The notes under the pieces: model-generated
Database searches by the model: none
Told to the model about the DNA's origin: nothing
What the model saw: only the letters and a program-made list of their open reading frames with translations
Source: Sipunculus nudus
Taxonomy: Eukaryota > Annelida > Sipuncula > Golfingiida > Sipunculidae
Direction of reading: 5' to 3'
DNA length: 64,000 nucleotides
Assembly (NCBI GenBank): GCA_026874595.1
Contig: CM049306.1
Span: forward strand, 96,029,642 to 96,093,641
Position numbers and translations under genes: made by a program
Shown here: positions 37,010 to 48,575 of the stretch, piece after piece
Numbering within the stretch: position 1 is the first letter of the stretch
Layout of the letters: each line of letters starts with the position of its first letter

Positions 37010-37650
37010 AGCTTCCCATAACTCAGCCAAAAAGCAATGAACCAAAACCATTTGAACAAACTTGAATTATCAACATCTGAGGATAATTAATGTGTCAGAT
37101 TTAAGAATTTGGCCCAGTGGTTTTTGAGAAGAAGATCTTTGTAGCCACTGACCTAAAATGGGCTGTTATGGCCTATGACTAAATTCAGCTTCCCATAACT
37201 TAGCCAAAAGTCACTGAAAAGAGACCATTTGAACAAACTTGAGAAAGCACTACCCTAGGATCATTTCTGTGCAATATTAAACATTTTGGCCATATGGTTT
37301 CAGAGAAGAAGTTTTTAGTAGCCCTCAGTGTGATACAGGCACTGATGACCCTGTACAAAAAAGGCCGATGCAGGTGGCACCACCAATACCTCAATTTCAG
37401 ATATGACCTATGTGACCAACATTGGCATAAAATTTGGTGATGATAGCTCCAGCCGTTTCTGAGATTTAAATTTTAATATGCTTTTTTGCACAGTTAACAA
37501 AGTTCAACCTCCTTAACTCGGCCAAAAATCTCCGAACTGGAACCCTTCGAACAAACTTGAGAAAGATTGTTCCAGGGATCATTTCTGTGAAATATTGGAC
37601 AATTTGGCTGGACAGTTTCGGAGAAGAAGATTTTTAAAGCTTTTTCCCTA
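37010..37650 (+). repeat. Degenerate internal repeat of the nested element
   Basis: The phrases CTTCCCATAACT-CAGCCAAAA, CCATTTGAACAAACTTGA and GAGAAGAAG recur at about 37010, 37190 and 37510. This indicates an old tandem duplication. Confidence 0.6.
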
Positions 37651-37850
37651 TAAAATCTAAGAAAATGCAGTTAGCCAAAAAATTAGCAAACTCCGATATA
37701 GTTTTTTGGATGACTGATTATTTGCAAAAAATTTGGTGATGCTAGCTCCTGCCGTTTTTGAGATAGCTATGGTTGAATTACAGACGACGCACGATGCACG
37801 ACACACGACGGACGCCGCCGCACCATCGCATAAGCTCACAGATTCGCTAA

Positions 37851-38075
37851 AAATTGAGGTTTTTCCGTAATATCTGAAGGAATGAAGTCCTATTGACCCA
37901 ATTTTCGGCATGGTAGGAGATTTTTGGGACATCTAACTGTATGGCAAATTTCAGATTCGTAGGTCCAATGGTGTCGAAACGTGCCAGTCTCACGGACGGA
38001 CATCCAGACAGATGGACGACGGACAATGGACCACGACTATAGCTCAGATGACTTATAGTCAGCTGAGCTAAAAAT
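37851..38075 (+). mobile_element. Right part of the interrupted element with ACGG tail and terminal hairpin
   Basis: It resumes at AATTGAGGTTTTTCC exactly where the left part stops and runs through ACGGACGGACATCCAGACAG. It ends with the palindromic terminus (arms TAGCTCAG and CTGAGCTA, inner stem GACT/AGTC) followed by AAAA. Confidence 0.75.
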
Positions 38076-39249
38076 CATGAATATGTCAACCCACGATTGA
38101 CTGTAATGCATGCATGCCGCTATATTGTTGACCGGGCATACGATCGTCATGAAAGAGACATGGGTAAAACACGAAGCAAATCATATATTTGCAGCTCACG
38201 TGCCACGTTATAACATTGTTATCCAATACGCTTGAAAACCACGAGATGGTGACAGTGACTTGATGCTTCTTTAAATGGGAGTTTATAACTGTGGATATCA
38301 GTCACGGAAGGCTTAGCTGAACTGGGGATGTAAAGGTCATTGAACGGGTGACCGTGGCTTGAACTTCCGCTACCCAGCTTCAAAGGTCAGCTGGTACCCA
38401 GCGATCAACCGGGCAGGCAATAGAATTCACGTGTCTGTAGTGGGTTAAGCTTGAATGTGACGCAACTTTACATGTATAAACGGATATGGAACTGTGAGTT
38501 TTTCATAATGAGGTGCATACCAATAAAGATTAAACGGAAAGAAAATGTACATCAAAGAGCAGCAGACTGGCATATGCGTCAAACTGACCCATGATATAAC
38601 AGTAATGCAGATGAGGAAGTGTCACTTGAATTGCGACTTGTCAGAACGGGTAGGCCTTGAACTGGGCAAATTTCATGTTAATAAAATCAAACTTCTGTCA
38701 GTTCACAAAATATAAGGCAGGTTTTCATTAGAGATGGTTAAAGGTGTAAATTATTGGGGAGAGACGTGTCACAAAGCACTAGTTAAAGGTAATGCATATT
38801 ATTGCTCAACTGACGTCGTTCCATATACCGGGAAAGCTGACTAGACAGGATAAGTACGTATTATAAGTCGCACCCTGACTTTGCTGGAAAATTCTTGTTT
38901 TTAGAATTCGATTTCCTAGTACAAGTCACGACTTCTGCAACAACTTTTACAGTACATTTCTTCCAATGGGCATAAGTACACTTCTGATGTTGTAACCAGC
39001 TTCTGAAAGGCTAAACATATTATGTCCTCAGCAGTTCCCTGAAATAACAGTGTTTTCTGTGTTATCAAACTGGATGTTACACCTAGAAATCATGAGAATT
39101 TTCATCCAGAATCCTAGCACACAATACCTTTTGATGTTCATAATCACTTCTGTGGTTAAGCTGTTTTTGTTATATATTTTGCTTTTTTTCTCATAAGTTT
39201 TACACTGAACCATTTTCCTTTACTTTATTCTATGAGCTTTGTCAGCTCT

Positions 39250-40768
39250 GAAAACAGAACATATTTATTCTTACCTTGCTCTAGGGTGTAAGCTTTGTAA
39301 GCTTTGACAATGGACCATATTTATCTTTACCTTACTCCAAGGTGTAAGCTTTGTAAGCTGACAATGGTACATATTTATCCTAACCTTGCTCTTTGGTGTC
39401 TGCTTTGTCAACTTTGATGATGGTACATTTTTATCCTTACCTTGCTCTGAAGTGTAAGCTTTGTAAGTTGACAATGGTACATATTTATTCTTATCTTGCT
39501 CTGTAATGTAAGCTTTGTCAATGGTAAATATTTATCCTAAACTTGCTCTGTTGTGTAAGCTTTGAAAATGGTAAATATTTATCCTAACCTTGCTCTGTGG
39601 CATTTGCTTTGTCAGCTTTGATGATGGTACATATTTATCCTTACCTTGCTTGGAGGTGTAAGCTTTGTAAGTTGACAATGGTGCATATTTATTCTTATCT
39701 TGCTCTGTAATGTTAGCTTTGTCAGCTTTGACAATGGTAAATATTTATCCTTACCTTACTCTGAGGTGCAAGCTTTGTAAGCTGACAATGGTACATATTT
39801 ATCCTTACCTGGCTCTGTTTTGTAAGCTTTGACAATGGTACATATTTATCCTAACCTTGCTCTGTGGTGTTTGCTTTGTAAACTTTTATGATGGTACATA
39901 TTTATTCTTACCTTGCTCTGAGATGTAAGCTATGTAAGTTGACAATATGGTACATATATATTCTTATCTTGCTCTATAATGTAAGCTTTGTCAGCTTTGA
40001 CAATGGTAAATATTTATTCTTACCTTGCTCTGTAATGTAACCTTTGTCCGCTCTGACAATTGTACATATATTATCCTTACCTTGCTCTGTGGTGTAAGTT
40101 TTGTCAACTTTGACAATGGTACATATTTATCCTAACCTTGCTCTATTGTGTAAGCTTTGTCAGCTTTGATAATGGTACATATTTATCCTAACTTTGCTCT
40201 GTGGTGCAAGCTTTGTCAGCTCTGCAATGGTATTTATCCTTACCTTGCTCTGTGGAGTAAGCTTTTTCAGCTCTAACAATGGTACATATTTATCCTAACC
40301 TTGCTCTATTGTGCAAGCTTTGACAATGGTACATATTTATCCTAACCTTGCTCTGTGGTTTAAGCTTGTCAGCTTTCATAATGGTACATATTTATCCTTA
40401 CCCTGCTCTGTGGTGTAAGTTTTGTAAGCTTTGACAATGGTACATATACACCTAACCTTGCTCTATTGTGTAAGCTTTGACAAAGGTACATATTTATCCT
40501 AACCTTGCTCTCTGGTGTAAGCTTTGTCAGCTTTGATAATGGTACATATTTATCCTAACCTTGCTCTGTGGTGTAAGCTTTGTCAGCTTTGACAATGGTA
40601 CATATTTATCCTAACCTTGCTCTATTGTGTAAGCTTTGACAATGGTACATATTTATCCTAACCTTGCTCTGTGGTTAAAGCTTGTCAGCTTTCATAATGG
40701 TACATATTTATCCTAACTTTGCTCTGTGGTGCAAGCTTTGTCAGCTCTGCAATGGTATTTATCCTTAC
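39250..40768 (-). repeat. Tandem array derived from the exon 10 3' end and its donor
   Basis: About 28 units with a mean spacing of about 53 bp (range roughly 46-57). On the minus strand each unit reads approximately GACAAAGCTTACACCACAGA, GCAAG, GTAAGGATAAATATGTACCA, TTGTCA. The first part is exon 10 coding sequence (LTKLTPQSK) and the second is its splice donor and intron start. Many units keep GCAAG|GTAAGG; others have GTTAGG. One unit next to the exon is open in frame for 17 more codons, up to a weaker donor. Shorter units lack a GCTTTGTCAG segment. Confidence 0.92.
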
Positions 40769-40849
40769 CTTGCTCTGTGGTGTAAGCTTTGTCAGCTCTG
40801 ACAATGGTACGTCTGTTCCCATTACTCCAAGAAGGTTACCTTCTTTGGT
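40769..40849 (-). CDS. CACNA2D3: Alpha2delta exon 10 (Cache region)
   Basis: An 81-nt phase 0-0 exon, TTTCAG acceptor and AAG|GTAAGG donor, residues 264-290. It encodes TKEGNLLGVMGTDVPLSELT then KLTPQSK. It matches the family GVVGTDVPVKEL-x-K block. The last third of this exon with its donor is repeated about 28 times immediately downstream (39270-40768). I chose this donor because it is the first one, it is the strongest, and it keeps frame with exon 11. Confidence 0.93.
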
Positions 40850-41288
40850 CTGAAACAAAAGTTTGTCTCTTATACTTATGGACATAAAATAAAGTAAAAA
40901 TTTATCCAAAAATCTGTTTTTACACTTCTGAGATAAACAACACTTAACATTTAAAGCCTTTTTTTCATGAATGAAAATGTTTAACAGTGAATATTTGTTA
41001 AATTTGTTAACTGGAAATTAAAGGTTAATATATATGTATTTTGCTATCAGAATTAATACTGATATATAAAAATAATGAATCCATACATCCTTCACTTAAT
41101 AAACTCTCACTAGCAGTTGTTACTTTTTCAAGATTTATGTTATAAAACCATTAAACATAATGTTACCTCAATGTTACAGGTCTAACTAGCAAATCTAGAT
41201 CTGATCAAATATATTGCTAAATGTATTTGCTTGTAACCATAAGAATATGCTGCTTTTTGAGTGATACCAGAAAGAAGAATTTACTTAC
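40850..41288 (-). other. Intron, no features
   Basis: 439 bp of AT-rich intron between exons 9 and 10. Nothing recognised. Confidence 0.6.
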
Positions 41289-41345
41289 TGTTTCCTTCCT
41301 TTTATCAAACACAGGTTTTGCTACTGAAGTCATCATCTTCAGGCC
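41289..41345 (-). CDS. CACNA2D3: Alpha2delta exon 9 (Cache region)
   Basis: A 57-nt phase 0-0 exon, CTATCAG acceptor and ACA|GTAAGT donor, residues 245-263. It encodes GLKMMTSVAKPVFDKRKET. It matches the family LMTTVAMPVFSK block at the start of the Cache domain. Confidence 0.95.
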
Positions 41346-42230
41346 CTGATAGGTCAAGAACAAAACCAAGTTAGCATGATATCTTTGAAATTATAAAATA
41401 TAACCTGGAAACTGCTGTCGACCATAATCTCCCTATGATATATCATACATTTCTCTTCATTCTGCTTGAATTCGATAAAGTGTATTTTTTCAAGATTTTT
41501 ATTTCCATAAGGTATGTTAAACAGTAAAAAATGAAAGTAAGACCTGATATTACACAAACACATAATAGGACATTTGTTCCATTACAGGGCCTCCTTCAGT
41601 TTTTGGAAATAATCAGAAAATGCTAATATTTCTGTTCTGTTAATGGTAATGACCAAACATTATGAGCTCTCTGCCAATAAATTATGAAGTAATTTATTAA
41701 AATTTATCAATTTATGCTTTGCAACTTTCTGAACATTTCCTCATTGGGTGACAGTGCAGGATGGCTTCTTTCAGTTGATAATATATATCATTATACTTCA
41801 GGTACTAAGCACTACCATATCATCTGATATTATAATCCTAAAAGTGTGTAAAAATCATTCTAATCTCATATTATGAAGTAAAGAGAAGATGCAGGGTCTT
41901 AAAATATCCCATGAAATCATGAGACAAGAGGGTTAAACCAAACCTCTTTTACCTGAACCTAAATATGGAAAACATCTAAATATTTGTAAATCATTCATAC
42001 GGTCACACATATGTAAATATGAAGGTAACAGGCCATAGCTGCACTAGCAAATAATCAAGATTGGTAACAGATTAATCTGTTCACACATGGCCACTAATCC
42101 ACATCAGTTTGATAAAATGTAGTCCACTTGAAAAATGATCTACAGTAGTCCAGTTAACTTTAGTCTGGGTTGCAGCAAATCATTTCCAAGTGTGTACAGG
42201 TATCTGTTTCTAATCCGTGGGAAGTTATAC

Positions 42231-42326
42231 CTGTTTAGTATAATCAAATTTAGATGTGAACCCAATGCAGATACAGCCATAATCTAAGTTATCTAACAAG
42301 GAGGTCATGTCTACAGCCCTAACAGT
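42231..42326 (-). CDS. Candidate 96-nt in-frame cassette exon
   Basis: It is bounded by a good acceptor (TTGTTTTCAG) and donor (AAACAG|GTATAAC), is phase 0-0, and has 32 open codons starting TVRAVDMTSLLDNLDYGCIC. It would insert between exons 8 and 9 without breaking the frame. Exon 8 joined directly to exon 9 already gives the family sequence, so this would be an optional insert. It ends in the same TKQ as exon 8. I know of no homologous insert. Confidence 0.35.
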
Positions 42327-42472
42327 CTGAAAACAAGGACAAACACTGAGTAAAAAAGGTATTATAATAACAACCCCTTTAGAGAAGGAAGCAGACAGAA
42401 TAGCTAAATATTAAATCATTAGCAGACGTCTGTGTGGCCAATATCCAGAGGTCTACCAGATGGCTAACAGAA

Positions 42473-42712
42473 TCACTGTCGTAGTACAGTTAGAGTAAAG
42501 TCAGCGGGAGTCCATGACAAATGATTCACCGGGAGGAGGATGCGATCATGAATTTCTATTTTTTCTGTCTCCTGCTGTGCCCTGACTGTTCGACAGTTTA
42601 TATTTGTCATATGATGGTCTCCAGGGTCACATATAACATGAACTCCGTTTAGGACAGTCCCAGCACAAGTGAGGAGCATTACTAATGTATAAACCTGCCG
42701 GGTCCTGCCCAT
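42473..42712 (-). CDS. Candidate small secreted protein ORF (unconfirmed)
   Basis: A 79-codon ORF that begins MGRTRQ followed by VYTLVMLLTCAGTVLNGVHV, a plausible signal peptide with a hydrophobic core. Three cysteines occur along the chain and it ends in a TGA. I recognise no family. It is nested within an intron on the same strand as the host gene. It could be a nested gene, an alternative first exon or a chance ORF. A TAG lies directly before the ATG and I saw no promoter element. Confidence 0.25.
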   Translation of the reverse strand: MGRTRQVYTLVMLLTCAGTVLNGVHVICDPGDHHMTNINCRTVRAQQETEKIEIHDRILLPVNHLSWTPADFTLTVLRQ

Positions 42713-45178
42713 CTAGTGTACACAATTACCTGGTTTAAGGCGGTACAAGTCTGACATCTTTGTTTGTACAGTTAGTCAGAATGTCAATATTCTCTCATTA
42801 CACACAGCTGATGCAGCACCATATTAATAATGCTGCCTTCCCCAAAAAGCCTGCACCAGCATCAATCAAATGTTTCAGTTATCATTCTGATTTATATTTC
42901 TGAATACAACTTTTTGCACCTACCAATTTACATAAGAATATTTTCCTTCAATATGCATGTGATTTTAAATATTTTTGGTAAAATAAAGTAATATATTATA
43001 ACAATATACAAGTAGAGTATTATATAATAATAAATCCATCAAGTCAGACCCTCTTTACTTCAAGTGATAACATAATCATATATGGGTGAACTGGGAAACC
43101 AAAGGGATATGTGTCTTCCTCTTTTGACATAAATTTGGGCAATAGAACAATGCATGTTTTATACTGCACCAGATTTTGCACTGGAAATCAGTACTGCAAA
43201 ACAGCAATGGTTTTCTGTGAAGTCTCCAATTATTTTCTTCCCATCATTGGCTTGCAGGAGACAAAGTCAACTCTCATTCCCAGCACACTTGCTCACTAGA
43301 GCCAGGGTATTAATTAGATTAAGTCCCTAAATTCTAAAATCCTCTATCTACCTATGATAATCCCCTGAAAGAGCTGAACTCTCCACTGCAGCCATGGCTG
43401 GTCTTTTAAATCAAGTTTGGTATGGTTACTGGCATGCTAACAATAGAGGCAGAGGTATGTTATGGACATACATGACCAGACAGGCACAGATATTGCCAGT
43501 CAGTGGGCAAATCCCCCTCCATCATAACCAGAGTGATCCAGGTGCAGTGTACACAGGGATCTTTTTTTTTTTTTTTTAAGGCATCAGCAGAAATGCTCAT
43601 ATCTCCCAAATCAAATAAAGGATTCCTTAAGCATAAAGACTGCTTGGGGACAGAAAAATAAAACCATAAAACAAAGATAAAACATCACTTTGCAAAATCC
43701 TACATTTTGGTAAAACTGATAGAAAAAAAAAACATAAACCTAAGTGAATATATTGGTAACAATAGATTTTTTACATGAGATACCACTCTGATAAGTGGAG
43801 TACATATTAAATACACTGAGTGATATGGGTAAAACTATGAGACAATTGACCACCAACAGAAGTTCATTAGAAGAACAATCGATAAGTCATAATTAAATCA
43901 ACTCAACCTACCTCAGTGTCATGCTGATTTGAGGAAAAGAATGTTCAAACCATCACCATGGTAACATACCCATCACCACAAGAAGATGAAGGGACAAGCA
44001 GATAAGCCCAACACCAAGGGAAAACAGGAATGATTAATTACACATAACGAATCATCAATCATCATTTGTAAACTAACAGAGAAATACTGTAACCACATAT
44101 TTATTCAATGGTATTGATTTCCAATGATGGATAACTTTACTGGTAAACCAACCCATGCTGCCCTCTGGTGCTTGAAATATTCATTACAAAATGAATCTGC
44201 AAGGTGTTCCAAATGTTTGTTACTTACAAGTTCTCTAAAATCTACAGCATTTCTCCATAGTTAATATATCATTATGATCATTAGGTAGTGATAATTTGTA
44301 TGTCAGAGCATTCCTGTCTGCAATGTATACAGTAAAATTATGAATACAATAAAATATATTTACAAACAAGATCAGCAACATTGACTTTGCACATTAGATG
44401 GGGAGAAACAAACCACACATCGGTACATAACTTTAGACTTAATTATGATTAATAAAAGGAAGGACAAAACGATGCACTGAAATACAAAAAATATTAATCA
44501 TTCATTAATCTTAGATTAAATTGAAATATTTTTTGGTCCATTCTTAAAAAAAATATTATCTATTGAAATATTTCTTGGAATAAATTTCCTGGAAAAGTTC
44601 TTGGATTAATTAAAAATCAAAGAAATGGATTCTGTAAAGACTCAATTCTAATTCAAGCAAGTGACTGAACGGTCAACATTCATTTTTCAGATATACTGAT
44701 ATAATAATAATAATGATAATATAAAGAGGCACTGATAAAATGCCATAACAAATCACGATTATATTGCAACTGATATAAACAGTTAGAAGGTCTTCTAAAG
44801 CAAACAGTTAAAAGTTTTACAATCTGCAGCAGCACAAACAATATCTAGCTCAGACAAACACACACACAAAGCACAAAGGATTAATCTATAATAAATCTAT
44901 AAAACTGAAAATATGTAAAATATCTCCACACCCAGATTGAACAAAAGTATATACAGTTCTAATATAAGCAGTTAAAATATAACAATAAAAATTGCCTGCT
45001 AATAATTAAGGTGTTTAAGTATACACAAACAAAAAAAACTGTCTACTGGTGTACTCAATCATAACCGAATGATAGCAAATATTCCAAGAATATAGTATTA
45101 ACAGTTTGGGGTTGTCAACTAAACACTAAACCATCACCAGTGGTTGTTAAAACCTATTTCCCAGACAATGCAGATAAC

Positions 45179-45283
45179 CTGTTTTGTATCTTTCATTGAT
45201 TCATATGACATATAAACGGGAGTCCAGATGGTCTTGTTGACCCGGGACAGAACCATCGGCCGGCCTACCACCTGCACATATTT
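45179..45283 (-). CDS. CACNA2D3: Alpha2delta exon 8 (start of Cache/VGCC-alpha2 region)
   Basis: A 105-nt phase 0-0 exon, TTCACCAG acceptor and CAG|GTTATC donor, residues 210-244. It encodes KYVQVVGRPMVLSRVNKTIW then TPVYMSYESMKDTKQ. It corresponds to the alpha2delta stretch L-x-V-x-x-RP-x-V...W-T-x-x-Y. NKT is a sequon. The frame joins directly to GLKMMTSVAKPVF of exon 9, as in the family. Confidence 0.93.
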
Positions 45284-48161
45284 CTGGTGAAAAAAAACTC
45301 CAGTTCGTTTAATTGATAAAATGACTGCTACAGAGATGGCTGAAAAACATGCAAGAAAAGGCAATATGCTTAAAAGGTTCATCTATTACTAACAGAAGAA
45401 AAACATGCAAAACTACTACTTGTTTAAATATAAGTACCATATACCACACATCCTGCTGCAAAAAAGGCAGCTGAAACCCTACCATGCACGTTTTAGAAAT
45501 TCACTTTATATTTTGTAGATTCAATAAGTGCTCTTAGCTAAAAAATGTATGTTTTTTATTAAACCCTTTTTTGTGGGGTGGGGGGAGGGGGGTGTTAAAT
45601 TTTGTGGTTCCAACAAAGTCAGACTAGCAGTGAAGCAGAAACATTCTGTTAAGCATATTTTCAGTCAAGAATTATGGCCAAGAGCTCCCAAATTCATATT
45701 CTGATTAAGAAATAATCTAGCACGAAGATCGGCCTGAAATAACATGAAAGTGCATGTCATAATTAGTTATTTTCCACTGGAGAAATAATCATTATTTATA
45801 AAAGGAATATTTATATTTTTCAATTTTTTTTAATTTGTGGAATCTTATAAAAATATATGAATTTCATGAAAATTGCAACAATAATTAATCCACAGTAGAA
45901 TTTTAAGAGAAAATGTTAAAAAACACAAAATTGTGGTTAAGCATTTCCTGCATTTCTGCTAGCCAGGCATGTGCAGAGGAAGGAGAGGCAATAGTAGAAA
46001 ATATTAAAATTTTGCTTGAAATACTATGTGAAAGTACTATGTACTTGTAATACTGAAGAATTATACAAGTATGGATTTACTGTTACTAAACAGCCTAGCT
46101 TATACTGATGCATTATACTAAACATCATGACTTTAATAACAATACTTTCATGTTCCCTTTCAGTGATACATTTCCCTGAATTAAAGTACAGTCCTGTATG
46201 TATAAAACTTTTATGAAATCAGATTTAACAGGAATTTATTTAACTCTCGAACACAGACAGGACAAGGTGTTTTAGAAAAAAAGCTGTGTTACTAATTAAA
46301 TTAAACAATAACCTGCACTTGGTTCAAATGAAGATTCTTGAAAAATTCAACTTGTGCATGTTTATAATTGTTTATGATATCAGATTAGATTTAATGTCCA
46401 TTTAAATTTAATCTGATTAAATTATGCACTTGTCAAGTTTTCTGTATATGTTGTCTTACAAGCAATATATTTGTAGCCATATAATGGTATTCAGGCCTGG
46501 ATTTAAAGCTCTGATCAAGAATCAATGGCTCACCAAAGCTAGTGTTAGTAGGATATTTCATCTTCTTGTATTTTGTGGTAGAAATATACTTTTAGGTTTT
46601 ATACATTTTATAATTCTTGGCCGTCAATTTGTCTTTTTCACTTCTTTTACCAAATAAAATCTACAGTTATTTTTTTAATATTTTTTGTTTGGAGTATAAT
46701 ATTATGTTTAAACTCAGATTAATTGAAAATTACAAGAACAAACAGACACTTCACAATACATCCACTTCACACCATGCATTAATTTTCAGACAGAGAACGA
46801 TAACACAATGCAAACAGAAACTAAACAAAACCCACCGCCTCGTCATAATAAACACTCGTCCATACAGTATGGTTTGCCCTTTTGATCACCAGAGGGCGAC
46901 TCAGTACATGGATATAAGTCTGAAACCAAATTATTCTTCTAATTATACTACAAATAAAACACCCCTATACCTGTACACTGACTCAAGATAAACCCTCTGA
47001 ATATATGTGAAAAATAAGACTAATAAAAAAAATATATGAAAAAATCAAAGCCGTCTGTTAACATGGCAACTACTCTAATGTATTTTACCAATCTTTATCA
47101 TATTTAACATATTATAATAACACTTGACAATGAAAATATCTTCCATACAGTTTAGACAAAATATGTTAATGAGACAAGTTTAATGTTCAAACCAAGACTT
47201 TTACATACCAAGCAAGGTACCTGAAGAAACAAGTCTTACAGAAAAACTGGATTTTAATCTTTTCTTAAGGTTTGCATGGTAACTGACACCAGGACAAAAC
47301 TTTTACAGGATTCATAAGTATGAACATTTTTATCAAAATGTCAAAATGTACACAAGAAAGTGACTCCATCCAAATGATATCTAATCCAACACCCACAAAC
47401 ATGACATATGGAACAGAAAGCCTCTTAAGAGATACCTTAATTTACCGAAAGAAGGTCTTTAAAATATTTATAGTAGGAAATTACATGTTTTAATTAGAAT
47501 AGTATGTGTCAAATGGCACAAGCACTGACACACAGTAAAATGTATCTAGGTCATTTAGTCAATCAGGATAGCTGGAACACAGGGGAAAAAGAGTGCTTTG
47601 TCTTAGGTTATATATACACATGATTAGTAATACTAATTAATCATCATCAACAGACAACAATCAGATTTGTGTACTCATCAGGGCCAATAAAAAGTAGCAT
47701 CCATGGCCACTATAGTATTTAGGTCCAATTGTCAAGGTTCATTATTTATTTACAATTCCAACTATAAATATTTATTTGAATTGTACTGTGCACATATGAC
47801 TGTTCATTATGTGGGTTAGAGTATGTACAGTAGTCTTGGTGCTACTTTTGTGCATAAATTCAAAATCTTCAGTTTTTTATCATCATTATGAAGTGTACTG
47901 CCTTTCTTATAAGTAACCACTTTAACCTGCTCCATGAAAATGGATCAGGTTTTCCATATCTCAAATAGCTTCAATAACATTCATAAACTTTCTCCCTTAC
48001 CTTGCTGTAGAAAATCTTTAATAGAGATACTTTTACAATAAAACAGATCCTTTATTCTGTGTCTTTTTTTAAATGTATTGGTTCTTTATATAATGAGGTA
48101 TAATTATACAGGTTGACATTCCTGAAACCCCTTAACCATGTATATGAAGTGTATGTCCTAC
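45284..48161 (-). other. Intron, no clear features
   Basis: 2.9 kb of AT-rich intron with a G-rich run near 45575-45595. Plus-strand ORFs at 46424-46991 have no recognisable domain and are probably chance. Confidence 0.55.
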
Positions 48162-48211
48162 CTGTACATGTTCCTGTACATCTGCTAGTGTTGATATATG
48201 TGAGTAGTACC
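48162..48211 (-). CDS. CACNA2D3: Alpha2delta exon 7 (post-VWA)
   Basis: A 50-nt exon, TTACAG acceptor and CAG|GTAGGA donor. Two bases complete the Gly codon, followed by YYSHISTLADVQEHVQ. This is almost the same as the alpha2delta-3 sequence that follows the VWA domain. Confidence 0.95.
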
Positions 48212-48496
48212 CTGTAACAAGATAACATGAAGAATGACTGATATATTTAAAGCATGATATATTATATAATATCAGCAGCTTGGGTTACTGATTGTATATA
48301 TAGTGACTAAGTTACGTCATAAGGAATGAAAATAATAAAATAATAAAAATAAATAATTCCTCAATTTAAGTTATTATTTAATTTACCTTCAATGATAAAT
48401 CTTGCATTTAACAGAAAAAATTCAATTTAATAGTGTTTAAAATATTTTTTAACAAGAGCATACACAATATTTAAGAATTTAATGATCTGATCTTAC

Positions 48497-48575
48497 CTTT
48501 ATTAGCACAGGCCATCCATTTAACATGGATATCATCTCCCACTTCACGACCAATTAAATATGTAAATATCCGAAC
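48497..48575 (-). CDS. CACNA2D3: Alpha2delta exon 6 (end of VWA, conserved Cys)
   Basis: A 79-nt exon, TTTGCAG acceptor and AAAG|GTAAGA donor, phase 0 to 1, residues 167-192. It encodes VRIFTYLIGREVGDDIHVKW then MACANK, with Gly split to exon 7. The Cys at residue 189 in WMACANKG matches the alpha2delta-1 cysteine known to form the disulfide that links alpha2 to delta. Confidence 0.96.

Larger units (their letters stand above)
34951..37850 (+). mobile_element. Nested Helitron/HINE-like repeat element, about 2.9 kb
   Basis: It begins CAAGGCCTACAGGCCTAATG and ends CACAGATTCGCTAA, inserted in the A-run of another element. Near its end lies an ACG-rich stretch (ACACACGACGGACGCCGCCG). No target-site duplication is needed to rebuild the host sequence, and the CTAA end fits the Helitron CTRR rule, although the 5' end is not TC. 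It carries a 278-bp tandem array and a degenerate roughly 180-bp repeat (37010-37650). No Rep/helicase ORF is present, so it is non-autonomous. Confidence 0.6.
28466..40768 (-). other. 12.3 kb repeat-packed intron between exons 11 and 10
   Basis: It contains unique AT-rich sequence (28466-30050), a 324-bp tandem duplication, a 1.9 kb repeat element flanked by about 280-bp direct repeats, a second related element interrupted by a 2.9 kb nested element, non-repetitive sequence (38076-39240), and the exon 10-derived array. No exon of the alpha2delta frame is missing across it. Confidence 0.8.
41346..45178 (-). other. Intron with a candidate cassette exon and a secreted-type ORF
   Basis: A 3.8 kb intron. 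It contains a possible in-frame 96-nt exon (42231-42326), a 79-codon ORF with a signal-peptide-like start (42473-42712), and a T-run at 43562-43578. The rest is featureless. Confidence 0.6.

Noticed and set aside
39271-39474. 67-codon minus-strand ORF with SKLTKQTPKSK repeats
   Set aside because: A translation of the exon 10-derived array, explained by duplicated exon edge.
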